Origin: Acidobacteriota bacterium
GTDB lineage: Bacteria; Acidobacteriota; Vicinamibacteria; Vicinamibacterales; UBA2999
Direction: 5' to 3'
Length of the DNA stretch: 64,000 nucleotides
Assembly: GCA_030650395.1 (NCBI GenBank)
Contig: JAUSDY010000102.1
Coordinates: forward strand, 1-64,000
The translations under genes were made by a program, and so were the position numbers. A model generated the notes under the pieces. It was not told the DNA's origin. It was given only the letters and a program-made list of their open reading frames with translations, and searched no databases. Shown in pieces: positions 1-7,222 of this stretch. Position 1 is the stretch's first letter. Each line of letters begins with the position of its first letter.

Positions 1-1
1 C

Positions 2-505
2 ACGATCGACAGGTTGATGCCGGCGATCGCGCGGACCGTCGCCGAAATCAATCCGGCGATCAGCCTCGAGCTCGAGGTGCTCAGCCAAACGGTCAGCAAG
101 GGTCTCGTGCGTGAGCGCCTGATGGCGGCCCTGTCAGGCGCGTTCGGCGCCCTCGCCGGGTTGCTGGCCGCGGTCGGTCTCTATGGGGTGATGTCGTACA
201 CCGTCGCCCGCCGCTCGAATGAGATCGGTATTCGCCTGGCGATGGGGGCCAAGCGCAGCGCGGTACTCAGCATGGTGCTGCGAGAGGCCGGCGTACTGGT
301 GACGATCGGGTTGATCGCCGGCACGGCGCTCGGTCTCGGCCTGATGCGCTACGCGCGGACGTTGCTGTTTGGCTTGCAGCCAACCGATCCGGTCACAGTC
401 GCGGCGGCAGTGACGCTGCTTGCGGTGATCGGCCTCGGCGCCAGCTACCTACCCGCCCGCCGCGCCTCACGTTTGGATCCGATGCGGGTCCTCCGCGACG
501 AATGA
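2..505 (+). CDS. ADOP/MacB-like ABC transporter permease, C-terminal part (5' end outside window)
   Basis: Only the last 167 codons are present; the frame is open to the window edge, so the true start lies upstream. The visible part is a FtsX-type permease module: helix GAFGALAGLLAAVGLYGVMS, the conserved segment EIGIRLAMGAKRSAVLSMVL, two further hydrophobic segments, and the tail LPARRASRLDPMRVLRDE that typifies acidobacterial orphan permeases. The protein sits in the cytoplasmic membrane; the substrate is unknown. Two full-length relatives occur at 44675-47125 and 47213-49921. No ATPase gene is next to it, which fits the orphan-permease label. The family call is firm; the function is inferred only from the family. 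Confidence 0.85.
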   Translation, partial: TIDRLMPAIARTVAEINPAISLELEVLSQTVSKGLVRERLMAALSGAFGALAGLLAAVGLYGVMSYTVARRSNEIGIRLAMGAKRSAVLSMVLREAGVLVTIGLIAGTALGLGLMRYARTLLFGLQPTDPVTVAAAVTLLAVIGLGASYLPARRASRLDPMRVLRDE

Positions 506-530
506 ATTTGAATTTGATCCCGACAAGGAG

Positions 531-579
531 TGCCCTCCCGACAGTTGGTGCCCTCCCGACAAATGTTGCCCTCCCGTCA
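531..579. repeat. three 18-bp direct repeats upstream of the aminotransferase pair
   Basis: The 13-mer TGCCCTCCCGACA starts at 531, 549 and 567, exactly 18 bp apart; the third copy has one change. The array lies between the permease stop (505) and the aminotransferase start (658), just upstream of a possible -10 (TAAAAT, 592-597). The spacing could suit a regulator that binds every two helical turns, but no binding protein is identified. Confidence 0.6.
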
Positions 580-657
580 CAGTCAGGTCGTGTAAAATCC
601 ACGGCACGGCAACCCAATCGGTAGCGTAGCAACCGCCGTTCACCAAGGAGGCAGCGT

Positions 658-1845
658 ATGTCGCTGACCCGTCGGCGACTCTTCCAGCGGCTCGTGACTC
701 CCGACGCCAACCAGCTGAATCCCGAGGTGGTTTCCGATCGAGGGCGTGAGGCGCGGGTCGGGTTCGCGGAACAGGCCACGCCCGCAGGCGCGAAGGTCGT
801 TCGCATTTCGAGCAACGAGAACCCGCTTGGTCCCGGTCAGCACGTGCTGGACGCCCTCGTCGGCAAGTTCCCTGAAGCCGGGCGCTATCCGTTCAACGCG
901 ACGCAGCACGAGGGCACGCTCCCGGCTGCCATCGCGGCCAAGTTCCCCGGCGCGAAGGCCGAGAACGTGGTCATGGGCGCGGGGTCAGGAGAGATCCTGA
1001 CCAACGCGGTTCGCGCGTTCACCTCCGCGGCCAAGCCGCTGGCGACGCCGTGGCCATCGTTCGAGAACCCCACCGACACGGCCCGGAAGATCGGCACGCC
1101 GGTGCGCCAGGTCAAGCTCACTGACAGGCTGCAGATCGATATCGAGAAGACGATCGACGCGTCCAAGGGCGCCGGCCTCGTGTTCTTCTGCAACCCCAAC
1201 AACCCGACCGCGACTGTGCATGGTAAGGCGACCGTTGCCGACTTCGTGAAGCGCGTCCGCGCGGCTTCACCCGACACGATCATCCTGATCGACGAGGCGT
1301 ATCATGACTACGTCACCGACCCGAATTACTCGAGCGCCGTCGACCTCGCGCTCAGCACGCCGAACGTGTTCGTGACGCGGACCTTCTCGAAGGCCTTCGG
1401 GATGGCCGGCCTGCGCATCGGCTACGCCATCGGGCATGCGCCGACGATCAGGCGGTTGAACGACTTCAAGTTGCCCTACGGCATCGGCACGCCGCACATC
1501 GCCGCGATGCTCGCGGGCCTCAACAACCCGGCGCACATCGAGCAGGAGCGCAAGCGCAACACCGACGTGAAGGCATTCACCCTCAAGGCGTTTGCCGACC
1601 TGGGGTTTACGGCCACCGACTCGCAGTCCAACTTCATCTTCGTCAATCTCAAGCGGCCCGCGGCCCCGTTCCGGGATGCCTGCGCGGCGGCCGGCGTGCT
1701 GGTGGGCCGTGACTTCCCGCCTTACGAAAAAACCCACTGTCGCTTCTCGATCGGCACGATGGCCGAAATGCAGTGGGCCGTTGACGTGTTCCGCAAGGTG
1801 CTCGGGACCACGACGACGACCGCCAGCAAAGAAAGGAGACGGTGA
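658..1845 (+). CDS. HisC-like PLP-dependent aminotransferase (class I/II), first of a tandem pair
   Basis: This is a 395-aa fold-type I aminotransferase resembling histidinol-phosphate aminotransferase. Visible motifs are SSNENPLGPG near residue 50, FFCNPNNPTAT, LIDEAYHDYV, and the PLP-lysine motif TRTFSKAFGMAGLRIGY with Lys245. The start is fixed by a strong Shine-Dalgarno AAGGAGG (645-651). The N-terminus SLTRRRLFQRL recalls a twin-arginine motif but is not followed by a hydrophobic stretch, so export is doubtful. Its stop overlaps the ATG of a paralogue, so the two are cotranscribed. No other his genes are near; the amino acceptor is unknown, and HisC activity is only one possibility. Confidence 0.85.
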   Translation: MSLTRRRLFQRLVTPDANQLNPEVVSDRGREARVGFAEQATPAGAKVVRISSNENPLGPGQHVLDALVGKFPEAGRYPFNATQHEGTLPAAIAAKFPGAKAENVVMGAGSGEILTNAVRAFTSAAKPLATPWPSFENPTDTARKIGTPVRQVKLTDRLQIDIEKTIDASKGAGLVFFCNPNNPTATVHGKATVADFVKRVRAASPDTIILIDEAYHDYVTDPNYSSAVDLALSTPNVFVTRTFSKAFGMAGLRIGYAIGHAPTIRRLNDFKLPYGIGTPHIAAMLAGLNNPAHIEQERKRNTDVKAFTLKAFADLGFTATDSQSNFIFVNLKRPAAPFRDACAAAGVLVGRDFPPYEKTHCRFSIGTMAEMQWAVDVFRKVLGTTTTTASKERRR

Positions 1846-3005
1846 TGTCTCTGTCGCGACGGTCATTCGTGCAGACGCTGGGTGCAGGCGCGGCCGGTGC
1901 GTGGGTCGGCGGACGTGGCCGCGAGGCGGGGATGTTCGGCCTCGAGGCCCTCGACGCCGCCGAACAGAACGCGGCCGGCCCGCGGATCATCCTCTCCAGC
2001 AATGAGAACCCCAACGGTCCCGGCAAGGCCGTGCTCGACGCCGTTCGCGGCGTCTTCACGAACACGGGCCGCTACCCGAACGACAGGGTCGACGAGATCG
2101 CCGAGATGATCGCCAGGAAGCATGGCGTGAAGCCGGAGAACGTGCTGGTCGGATCCGGCTCGACGCAGTTGCTGCGCACGATCACCCACGTCTTCTGCTC
2201 GAAGACCGCCGGGCTCGTCGCCGCCATTCCCGCCTACGAGGAGTGCGCGGGCTACGCGCAGTTGATGGGCTATCCGGTGACCGGAGTGAAGTTAAACTCC
2301 GAGCTCAAGATGGACCTCGACGCCCTGCTCGGCGCCTCGAAGGGCGCGGGCATGGCGTTCTACTGCAACCCCAACAACCCGGTGGCGACGGCCATCGGCG
2401 GCAAGGCGACGCGCGACTACATCGCCGCCGTCAACAAGTCGTCACCGAACACGACCATCCTGGTGGACGAGGCGTACTTCGAGTACGCCACGATGCCCGG
2501 CTACGAGACCATGATTCCGCTCGCCGTCACCAACCCGCGCGTCGTGGTGGCCCGGACGTTCTCGAAGGCCTATGGCATGGCCGGCCTGCGCGTCGGCTAC
2601 GCGGTGGGTCACAAGGACTCCATCAGGAAGATGGCCGACTGGGACGGCATCAGCGCGGTGAACACGCTGGGCGTCGCGGCGGTTCGCGCGGCGCTGCAGC
2701 TCGACCCGGCCGTGCTCGCGGCCGAGTCGAAGCGCAACACCGAGGCGCGCGCCTTCACCATGAAGTGGTTCACCGATCGCGGCTACAAGCCGACCGATTC
2801 GCAGACCAACTTCATCTTCGTCGACATCAAGCGCCCGGCGGCGCAGTTCCGCGCGGCCTGCGCCGCCGAGAACGTCATAGTTGGCCGTAACTTCCCGCCG
2901 TATGAGAAGTCGCACGCCCGCATCTCGATCGGCACGATGGCCGAAATGCAGCGCGCCGTCCAGACCTTCGAGCGCGCGCTCGCCACCAAGACAGCGGCTG
3001 CATAA
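1845..3005 (+). CDS. Tat-exported HisC-like PLP-dependent aminotransferase, second of a tandem pair
   Basis: This 386-aa paralogue of the preceding gene has the same motifs: SSNENPNGPG, FYCNPNNPVAT, LVDEAYFEYA and ARTFSKAYGMAGLRVGY, with PLP-binding Lys241. Here the N-terminus MSLSRRSFVQTLGAGAAGAW is a good twin-arginine signal (SRRSFVQ followed by a short hydrophobic region), which predicts folded export with its cofactor. The start is ATG 1845, overlapping the upstream TGA by one base, with Shine-Dalgarno AAAGGAG at 1832-1838. The pair probably arose by tandem duplication. A strong terminator follows at 3024-3076. Substrate specificity cannot be read from sequence. Confidence 0.87.
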   Translation: MSLSRRSFVQTLGAGAAGAWVGGRGREAGMFGLEALDAAEQNAAGPRIILSSNENPNGPGKAVLDAVRGVFTNTGRYPNDRVDEIAEMIARKHGVKPENVLVGSGSTQLLRTITHVFCSKTAGLVAAIPAYEECAGYAQLMGYPVTGVKLNSELKMDLDALLGASKGAGMAFYCNPNNPVATAIGGKATRDYIAAVNKSSPNTTILVDEAYFEYATMPGYETMIPLAVTNPRVVVARTFSKAYGMAGLRVGYAVGHKDSIRKMADWDGISAVNTLGVAAVRAALQLDPAVLAAESKRNTEARAFTMKWFTDRGYKPTDSQTNFIFVDIKRPAAQFRAACAAENVIVGRNFPPYEKSHARISIGTMAEMQRAVQTFERALATKTAAA

Positions 3006-3023
3006 ACGGCGAACGACCGATAT

Positions 3024-3076
3024 AACACCGGGTTCATTTTCCGCGGGCGACTCCGAAAAATGAACCCGGTGTTTTT
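3024..3076 (+). terminator. intrinsic terminator after the aminotransferase operon
   Basis: A perfect 17-bp inverted repeat (3024-3040 with 3057-3073, core AACACCGGGTTCATTTT) with a 16-nt loop ends in a T-run at 3072-3076. It lies only 7 bp before the next start codon, so it also forms the immediate leader of the APC transporter gene. Confidence 0.85.
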
Positions 3077-3082
3077 GTACCT

Positions 3083-4417
3083 ATGAGCACACTTCAGCGG
3101 GGAATCGGTCTGCCAACTGCGACGGCCCTCGTGGTCGGGACGATCATCGGGTCGTCGATCTTCGTCCAGGCCTCCGAGATCACGAACCTGGTGCCATCGC
3201 CACTAGCCGTGGTGCTGGCCTGGGCCACGGCGGGCGTGCTGACGCTGATCGGCGCGCTCGTCTGCGCGGAGCTGGCGTCGGCCTACCCGCGCACGGGCGG
3301 CGTGTACGTGTTCCTGAAGGAGATCTATTCGCCGATCGTCGGATTCGTCTGGGGCTGGGCGACGTTCTGGTCGATGCACACCGGCATTCTGGCGGCTATC
3401 GCCACCGTGTTCGCGCGCTACGCCGCCTATTTCGTGCCGCTGGACGACACCGGCCTGAAGGTGGTGGCGGTCTCGTCAATCCTGGTGCTCTCGGCAATCA
3501 ACTACGTCGGCGTCAAGTTTGGCGGCGGCGTGCAGACGGCGTTCACGGCGGTGAAGGTGGTGGCGGTGGTGGCGATCATCCTGCTCGGGTGGGCGATGAG
3601 CGGCAGCGTGCCGGCGTCGCCAGCGCCGGCCGCCGATATTGGCGCCGGCAATTTCCTCCTCGCGGTGGCGGCGGGTCTGTTCGCCTTTGGCGGCTGGCAC
3701 ATGGTCACCTATACCGCCGAAGAGACCATCGATCCGACGCGCACGATCCCCCGGTCGTTGATGATCGGCGTGGTCGTGGTCACGGTGTGTTACATCGGCC
3801 TGAACGCCGTCTACCTGCGCGCGCTGCCAATCGAGAAGGTGATGACCTCGTCGCGCGTCGCGGCGGATGCGTTCGAGGTGCTGGTGGGCGCCGGCGGCGC
3901 CGGCGTGATCTCGGCGCTCGTGATGTTCAGCGCGTTCGGCGCGCTCAACGGCATCGTGCTCGTCGGCCCGCGGGTCTACTACCAGATTGCGCAGGACTAC
4001 CCGTCGTTCCGCTGGTTCAACCACCTGCACCCGTCGTATCAGACGCCCGACCGCGCGATCCTCCTCCAGGCGATCTGGGCCTCGGTCCTGGTGGCCACCG
4101 GCAGCTACCGCGCACTCTTCACGCGCGTGATCTACACGGAGTGGATCTTCTTCGCGCTGCTCGCGCTGGGCGTAATCGTGTTGCGGCGCCGCCCCGGCTA
4201 CGCGCCCGCCTGGCGCATGCCGCTGGTTCCCATCGCGCCGATCGTGTTCGTGATCGTATCAGCCTTGATCGTCGTCAACCAGATCGGCGCCGACCTCACC
4301 AACAGCGCGATCGGATTGGCGATTGTGGCCTCGGGAATCCCCGCATATTATTTGTGGGCTTCCAGATCGGGCTCCGGCCGCCGGGCTCCGCGAACCCCTG
4401 AACCCCTGAACCCCTGA
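3083..4417 (+). CDS. APC-superfamily amino acid permease
   Basis: This 444-aa polytopic protein has about 12 predicted membrane segments. The N-terminus carries the APC signature VGTIIGSSIF in helix 1 and an AELASAYPRTGGVYVFLKE segment after helix 2, as in amino acid/polyamine transporters of the APC and LAT branches. It acts in the inner membrane, probably in proton-coupled amino acid uptake or exchange. ATG 3083 follows a terminator hairpin directly and has no clear Shine-Dalgarno. The last codons (PEPLNP and the stop) are encoded by an 8-bp tandem repeat (4393-4444), so the repeat has replaced or extended the natural C-terminus. Substrate unknown. Confidence 0.88.
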   Translation: MSTLQRGIGLPTATALVVGTIIGSSIFVQASEITNLVPSPLAVVLAWATAGVLTLIGALVCAELASAYPRTGGVYVFLKEIYSPIVGFVWGWATFWSMHTGILAAIATVFARYAAYFVPLDDTGLKVVAVSSILVLSAINYVGVKFGGGVQTAFTAVKVVAVVAIILLGWAMSGSVPASPAPAADIGAGNFLLAVAAGLFAFGGWHMVTYTAEETIDPTRTIPRSLMIGVVVVTVCYIGLNAVYLRALPIEKVMTSSRVAADAFEVLVGAGGAGVISALVMFSAFGALNGIVLVGPRVYYQIAQDYPSFRWFNHLHPSYQTPDRAILLQAIWASVLVATGSYRALFTRVIYTEWIFFALLALGVIVLRRRPGYAPAWRMPLVPIAPIVFVIVSALIVVNQIGADLTNSAIGLAIVASGIPAYYLWASRSGSGRRAPRTPEPLNP

Positions 4418-4444
4418 ACCTCTGAACCTCTGAACCTCTGAACC
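4393..4444. repeat. six tandem 8-bp units (AACCCCTG then AACCTCTG)
   Basis: Three copies of AACCCCTG are followed by three of AACCTCTG and a partial AACC. The array supplies the TGA stop of the APC gene (4415-4417) and ends 3 bp before the ATG of the amidohydrolase. No inverted partner is present here. It is one of the microrepeat arrays found through the window. Confidence 0.9.
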
Positions 4445-4447
4445 GAC

Positions 4448-5422
4448 ATGAAAATAGACTTCCACAATCATTACTATCCGCCCGAGTATCTGGCTGCCGT
4501 CAAGAAAGGTCCGACGAAAGTCCGGATGGACTATGACGGTGACGGCAATCCCCGTCTTCACTATCCGGGCGACTACAACATCCTGGTGCCGGGCCATCGC
4601 GATCTCGATTATCGCGAGGGCGTGCTGAAGAAGCACGGCGTCGACAAGCAAGTGATCACGTTCACCACGCCCGGAACGCATTTCGAGGAACCGGCGACGG
4701 CCGTGGAGATGGCGCGGCACATCAACGACGCGTTCGCCGCGGCGGTCAACGAGCGCCAACACTTTCTGTCACTGGCGACGCTGCCGCTCAACGACCCGGC
4801 CGCGTCGGTGATCGAGCTCGATCGCGCGATGACCACGCTCGGTCTGCCCGGCGCGATGGTGTTCAGCAACGTCAACGGCGTGGCGCTGGCCGACCAGGTC
4901 TACGAGGCGCTGTGGACGAAGGCCAACGAGCGTGAAGCCGTCATCTACATCCATCCCGCGCATCCGGTTGGCGTCGAGGCGATGAAGCAGTATTGGCTGA
5001 TGCCGCTGGTCGGCTTCCTGATGGACACCACGCTCGCCGCCGCGCACCTGGTGTTTGCCGGCGTGCCGGAGCGCTACCCGAAGATCAAGTGGGTGCTCTG
5101 CCACATGGGCGGCGCCGTGCCGTACCTCGCGGAGCGGCTCGATCGCGGCTACGAAGCGTTTGCCGAGTGTCGCGCGAATATCAGCCGGGCGCCGAGCTCG
5201 TACTTGAAGCAGTTCTATTACGACACGGTGAACTTCGACCTCAATTGCATCGAGCTGGCCATCAAGTTCGCCGGCGCCGATCACATTCTGGCGGGCAGCG
5301 ACTATCCGCATCAAATCGGCAGCATCCCGAAGATGCTCGATGCGGTGAGCCGCTTGCCCGTATCGCCCGCCGAGCGCGAGGGCATCGCGGGCCGCAACGC
5401 CGCAACGCTCTTAGGGGTCTGA
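4448..5422 (+). CDS. amidohydrolase 2 family protein (ACMSD-like metal-dependent hydrolase/decarboxylase)
   Basis: This 324-aa TIM-barrel protein opens with MKIDFHNHYYPPEYL; His6 and His8 form the HxH metal site. Further ligands expected for the family are visible: His169 in YIHPAHP, His219 in CHMGGAVPY, and Asp285 in GSDYPH. These match the amidohydrolase 2 / aminocarboxymuconate-semialdehyde decarboxylase group, which uses one divalent metal to decarboxylate or hydrate aromatic or ring-cleaved acids. The start is ATG 4448, immediately after an 8-bp repeat array and without a Shine-Dalgarno. The stop TGA lies inside the first GGGGTCTGACCCC palindrome. The substrate is unknown, as no catabolic cluster surrounds it. 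Confidence 0.85.
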   Translation: MKIDFHNHYYPPEYLAAVKKGPTKVRMDYDGDGNPRLHYPGDYNILVPGHRDLDYREGVLKKHGVDKQVITFTTPGTHFEEPATAVEMARHINDAFAAAVNERQHFLSLATLPLNDPAASVIELDRAMTTLGLPGAMVFSNVNGVALADQVYEALWTKANEREAVIYIHPAHPVGVEAMKQYWLMPLVGFLMDTTLAAAHLVFAGVPERYPKIKWVLCHMGGAVPYLAERLDRGYEAFAECRANISRAPSSYLKQFYYDTVNFDLNCIELAIKFAGADHILAGSDYPHQIGSIPKMLDAVSRLPVSPAEREGIAGRNAATLLGV

Positions 5423-5481
5423 CCCCGAGCAAGCAACGAGGGGTCTGACCCCGAGCAAGTAATGCCGAGGGGTCTGACCCC
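5414..5481. repeat. three copies of palindrome GGGGTCTGACCCC
   Basis: Copies at 5414-5426, 5440-5452 and 5469-5481 share flanks (GAGCAAG). Each is a 6-1-6 palindrome. The first copy provides the stop codon of the amidohydrolase and the last ends 5 bp before the Shine-Dalgarno of the cupin gene, so the array fills the intergenic space. Confidence 0.9.
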
Positions 5482-5497
5482 TACGCAGGAGGACAGT

Positions 5498-5884
5498 ATG
5501 AAGATCAAGGTGATGGTTGGAATGACGGTGCTGGTCACCGTGTTTGCCGCTGGTGTGGTCGTCGGTCAACAAGGGGCCGCGAGCCGCCGCGAGCCGCAAT
5601 TCGAGAACAGTGAAGTCCAGGTGTGGAAGTCGATCATCATGCCGAACCAGCCGCTGGCGCTGCACCGCCACGACCACGGCCGCGCGCTGATTGCGCTCAA
5701 GACCGGCAGCCTCGACGTGGTCGATGCCGCCGGCAAAACCCTCGACACCTACAAATGGGAAGCGGGGAAGGCCTATTGGCTCGACGCCGACAAGGCCGGC
5801 ACGCAGCACGCCGACGTGAACCGCGGCAAAGAGCCGATGGAAGTCATCGTCGTCCAGCTGAAGAACGACAAGCCGAAGATGTAG
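5498..5884 (+). CDS. secreted single-domain cupin protein
   Basis: This 128-aa protein starts with a hydrophobic signal peptide or anchor (MKIKVMVGMTVLVTVFAAGVVVG). A small double-stranded beta-helix follows: HRHDHGRALIALKTGSL, a TYKWEAGKAYWL turn, then AGTQHADVNRG and EVIVVQLK. The His residues of HRHDHG and the later QHADVN suit a cupin metal site. The start is ATG 5498 behind AGGAGG (5487-5492). The molecule it binds is unknown; a sensor or lyase role in the periplasm are both possible. Its stop TAG is the left border of the palindromic element at 5881-5964. Confidence 0.75.
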   Translation: MKIKVMVGMTVLVTVFAAGVVVGQQGAASRREPQFENSEVQVWKSIIMPNQPLALHRHDHGRALIALKTGSLDVVDAAGKTLDTYKWEAGKAYWLDADKAGTQHADVNRGKEPMEVIVVQLKNDKPKM

Positions 5885-5964
5885 AGGCGGGTCTTTCCAC
5901 CTTCGCGCGCGAAGCGCTTCGGTGGAGCGCCGTAGCCTTGGCGGAGGCTGGTAGACCCGCCTAC
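5881..5964. repeat. cruciform-like palindromic element between convergent genes
   Basis: The outer arms GTAG(A)GGCGGGTCT and AGACCCGCCTAC pair over 12 bp with one bulge. They enclose two smaller hairpins (CCACC...GGTGG around 5898-5926, and AGCCT...AGGCT around 5934-5949), giving a three-way junction. The left border TAG is the cupin stop and the right border CTA is the stop of the convergent racemase. It is a likely bidirectional terminator or repeat-derived element. Confidence 0.7.
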
Positions 5965-7202
5965 ACAATACGCCGAACCAGCAACGGATTGAGGTGCATC
6001 GTCAGGTCGTAGACCGATGCCGCCGACGCGGCGGCGACGTCTTCGGGCCGCGACCCGTCCTGCCAGTCGAACAGTGTGGCGATGTCGCCGGCCCGCACGG
6101 TTTGCTCGCCGCCGATCTCGACAATCGTGTGGCTCGCCGACACCGAGGCCACGACCGGATACATCCGGCCGTTGATGCGGACGCGCGCGCCCTTGGCGGC
6201 CAGGCGCGGCCAGCCATCGGTGTGGCCGATCGGCAGCGTCGCGATCCAGGTGTCCTGCTTCGCCATGTAGGCGCGCTCGTATCCCGCGCTCGTGCCGGCG
6301 GCGAGTTTCTTGACGTAGGCCACCCGCACGCGCAGCGCCAGCGCCGTGCGCAGGTCGAGCCGCCCGAGCGCCTTGAATCTCGCTTCCGGATAGATGCCGA
6401 GCAGCGCCATGCCCGGCCGCACCATGTCGAACGCCGCGTCGTCGTGTTGAAACAGCGTATACGTCGATGCGGCGTGCAGCCGGCCAAGACGGACGCCCGC
6501 AACCCTGAGGTCGTCGGCGAGCGCCGAGAAGCGGCGGCGCTGCTCCTTGTCGAACTCCAGATCCTCGGTAAAGGTCATCATCGTGCCTTCAATCGTGATG
6601 CCCTTGCGCGAGGCGAGGTCGCGAATGAGGGGTGCCGCCGACAGGTACGGCACACCGACCCGGCCGATCCCGGTATCAACGCAGACGTGAATCGGGATCG
6701 ATCGGCCCAGGCGTGCCGCTTCGCGTTGCAGCAGGTCGCCGATCGGCGTGTAGACCATCGGCATGATGCTGCGCGACACGATCAGCCGGAGATCGACCTC
6801 GTCGACAGGGCCCATCAGCAACACGGGCTTCGTGACGCCCTCGTCGCGCAGGTTGAGCGCTTCCTGCAGCTTGACGACCGCGAAGCCGGCGATCGCGGCC
6901 TGGCCGTCGAGCACCTTCGCGACGTTGACGGCGCCGAGCCCGTAGCCGTTGTTCTTGATCACCGCGAGCACGGGCCGCTTGGTCAGCCGTGCCACGTCAG
7001 CGGCGTTGTGCCGGAGGTTAGCGGCGTGCACTTCGATCCACGGATCGAACGCCGAGACGTGGCTCGCACTCGCCGGCGCGCTTTGAGCCTGCCCTGAGCG
7101 AGACCAAGTCTGGCCGTCAGCCAGACTCGGTCGAGTCGAATGGGTCGAAGGGGCCGGCATCAGCGCGGCCAGGGGAGCGGCAAGAAAAGTGCGTCGTTTC
7201 AC
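5961..7202 (-). CDS. alr: alanine racemase with N-terminal export signal
   Basis: This 413-aa protein matches fold-type III PLP racemases. The cofactor lysine is Lys83 in LAVIKNNGYGLG. The C-terminal beta domain contains AGYERAY, which likely supplies the catalytic tyrosine, then LPIGHTDGWPR. The normal family length is about 370 aa. The extra N-terminus is a signal-like MKRRTFLAAPLAALMPAP followed by an in-frame palindromic repeat (residues about 19-41). Export is unusual, since alanine racemase for cell-wall synthesis is cytoplasmic; a periplasmic broad-spectrum racemase is one reading. GTG 7202 lies 6 nt from a TATACT box shared with the divergent gene, suggesting a leaderless mRNA. Confidence 0.85.
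   Translation of the reverse strand: MKRRTFLAAPLAALMPAPSTHSTRPSLADGQTWSRSGQAQSAPASASHVSAFDPWIEVHAANLRHNAADVARLTKRPVLAVIKNNGYGLGAVNVAKVLDGQAAIAGFAVVKLQEALNLRDEGVTKPVLLMGPVDEVDLRLIVSRSIMPMVYTPIGDLLQREAARLGRSIPIHVCVDTGIGRVGVPYLSAAPLIRDLASRKGITIEGTMMTFTEDLEFDKEQRRRFSALADDLRVAGVRLGRLHAASTYTLFQHDDAAFDMVRPGMALLGIYPEARFKALGRLDLRTALALRVRVAYVKKLAAGTSAGYERAYMAKQDTWIATLPIGHTDGWPRLAAKGARVRINGRMYPVVASVSASHTIVEIGGEQTVRAGDIATLFDWQDGSRPEDVAAASAASVYDLTMHLNPLLVRRIV
7083..7150. repeat. palindromic repeat read in frame in alanine racemase
   Basis: The outer part CCTGCCCTGAGCGAG / CGAGTCGAA...CGAAGGGG encloses an inner 12-bp stem (ACCAAGTCTGGC with GCCAGACTCGGT, one mismatch). On the minus strand it encodes residues about 19-41 of the racemase, including STR and RSGQA. 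The same borders and frame recur in mnmA at 57118-57170. Confidence 0.8.
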
Positions 7203-7208
7203 GCGCGC

Positions 7209-7216
7209 AGTATACT
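7209..7216. promoter_or_regulatory. shared divergent -10 box AGTATACT
   Basis: The octamer palindrome AGTATACT gives TATACT on both strands. The distance to the start codon is exactly 6 nt in each direction (GTG 7202 on minus, ATG 7223 on plus). Both genes therefore appear to be transcribed as leaderless messages from overlapping promoters. Confidence 0.7.
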
Positions 7217-7222
7217 CCCGCG

